DNA from: Heloderma charlesbogerti
Lineage: Eukaryota; Chordata; Lepidosauria; Squamata; Helodermatidae
Assembly (NCBI GenBank): GCA_026122225.1
Contig: JANEZZ010002762.1
Location: 372,001 to 436,000, forward strand
DNA: 64,000 bases
Reading direction: 5' to 3'
Under the pieces are notes generated by a model. It was given only the letters and a program-made list of their open reading frames with translations, had not been told where the DNA came from and searched no databases. This document shows positions 63,159 to 64,000 of the stretch, in pieces (position 1 is the stretch's first letter; each line of letters begins with the position of its first letter). The position numbers and the translations under genes are program-made.

Positions 63159-63612
63159 CTAAATTTTGTACAAAGCGCTGGGCACGTAATCAAACCTGAG
63201 CACTGGGCTGACCCCCCGGATGGGATCCTGGACATACTGCAGTTTCAGGAGCTCAGCAAGGTACTGCACCACTCTGCTATCCTCGTTTGTGAGCCCCAGC
63301 TGCATTTTCAGGAAGTTCAGCCGCCGAGACGCCACAGACTCTTCCGTCTCTCCCTCTTTGACGGGGAGGTGCAGGCGGTGGCAGAAGGCGTACAGAAAGG
63401 CCTTGGAGCACAGCTGCGTCAGGATGGCCTGGATGTGCATGGAGTAGGTGCTGCCCCGCTTGATCTGCGTGCGGTGGTCCGCAAGGCGGGGGATCAGGGT
63501 CCCTCTGTACTGCGGGCAGCGCAGGGTCTTGCTGTCAGCATCCAGGACGCTGATGTACCGGCTGTACCGGCTGAGAGAATGCATCATGTTGACGCCTGCT
63601 GGAGAAGATGAC
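63159..63612 (-). CDS. SMCR8: SMCR8, last coding exon (C-terminal 150 residues)
   Basis: SMCR8 is a DENN-type protein that forms a complex with C9orf72 and WDR41 and acts in autophagy and lysosome/membrane traffic. The exon begins after a CTTTCCTTTCCAG acceptor, one base before a Ser codon. It encodes HSLSRYSRYISVLDADSKTL, RCPQYRGTLIPRLADHRTQI, KRGSTYSMHIQAILTQLCSK, SVASRRLNFLKMQLGLTNED and RVVQYLAELLKLQY, and ends SPVLRFDYVPSALYKI then TAG (63161-63159). The frame stays open a further 56 codons upstream, but that part is intronic and unlike SMCR8. The other coding exon, which holds most of the protein, lies beyond base 64000. It is tail-to-tail with SHMT1. Confidence 0.93.
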
Positions 63613-64000
63613 CTGGAAAGGAAAGGGGAGATCCATGCAAGCTCTGCAGTAGACTGCTGCGCATGTGCAGAACAGTCCCCAAGGGATGGCGAAGCGGCAG
63701 AGAGCAGGCGCTGTGAGCCAGAAGTCGCCGGTTCAAAGCTCACTTCAGCCACCTCCTCCCTTGGCACCTGGAATTCCAACGTGCTCCCTGGACAGCTGCA
63801 TTCGCCTATTACACTGTCACGGGGAAATCGACTTGGCAGTCGTGATTCCTGCTACCTGACACTTTCATCTCTAGCCTCTGGGAATGCGAGTGTGTGGAGG
63901 GGCCAGAGGGAAGAGGCCTCTGATGAAGCATCTGACATGAAACTGACCGACAGCCCCCACCCAAGAACAGTAGATAGTGAATGAAGCAGGCATATTTCTG
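63613..64000 (-). other. SMCR8 intron 1 (3' part)
   Basis: Non-coding. A short GGTTCAAAGCTCACTT resembles a tRNA-type B box and may be a decayed SINE, but this is weak. Confidence 0.6.

Noticed and set aside
63613..63779. Extension of the SMCR8 reading frame to an upstream ATG at 63779
   Set aside because: A clear TTTCCTTTCCAG acceptor precedes 63612, and the extra residues do not resemble SMCR8, so this part is intronic.

Overview
The window is eukaryotic nuclear DNA from a vertebrate, most likely a squamate reptile (lizard or snake). It has split genes with GT-AG introns, CpG-island promoters, a fragment resembling the BovB/RTE LINE tail, tRNA-derived SINEs, CR1/L2-like LINE remnants and many palindromic DNA-transposon copies of the kind common in lizard genomes. 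No tRNA, rRNA, CRISPR or bacterial feature was found.

Layout, left to right. (1) 1-16.3 kb: the 5' half of PRPSAP2 on the minus strand. Five coding exons (residues 1-176) run leftward out of the window, and a CpG island at about 15.9-16.3 kb is the likely promoter. (2) 16.3-28.0 kb: an uninterrupted, very CpG-rich minisatellite of about 140 copies of an 81-bp unit. It starts inside the PRPSAP2 CpG island and decays into degenerate units on its right. Two unit types (A and B) are arranged in blocks, and one block of about 2 kb occurs twice. Because 81 is divisible by 3, the array shows ORFs of up to 711 codons on both strands; I regard these as artefacts. (3) 28-33 kb: intergenic DNA rich in transposon remnants. 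(4) 33-34 kb: an intronless minus-strand chemerin/formyl-peptide-type GPCR (CMKLR1-like). (5) 37.3-56.5 kb: SHMT1 on the plus strand, complete: a CpG-island promoter with three CCAAT boxes, a non-coding exon 1 and eleven coding exons giving a 486-residue protein. (6) 58-64 kb: the last coding exon of SMCR8 on the minus strand with a long, mostly repeat-free 3' region, tail-to-tail with SHMT1.

The order and orientations PRPSAP2(-), SHMT1(+), SMCR8(-) match the human 17p11.2 order read in reverse, so the framework is ancestral. The CMKLR1-like receptor and the minisatellite sit between PRPSAP2 and SHMT1. The genes do not form one pathway. PRPSAP2 is a regulatory partner of PRPP synthetase (nucleotide synthesis), SHMT1 supplies one-carbon units for the same biosynthesis, SMCR8 works in autophagy and membrane traffic, and the receptor is a cell-surface chemoattractant-type GPCR.

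The most unusual element is the CpG-dense 81-bp array abutting the PRPSAP2 promoter.
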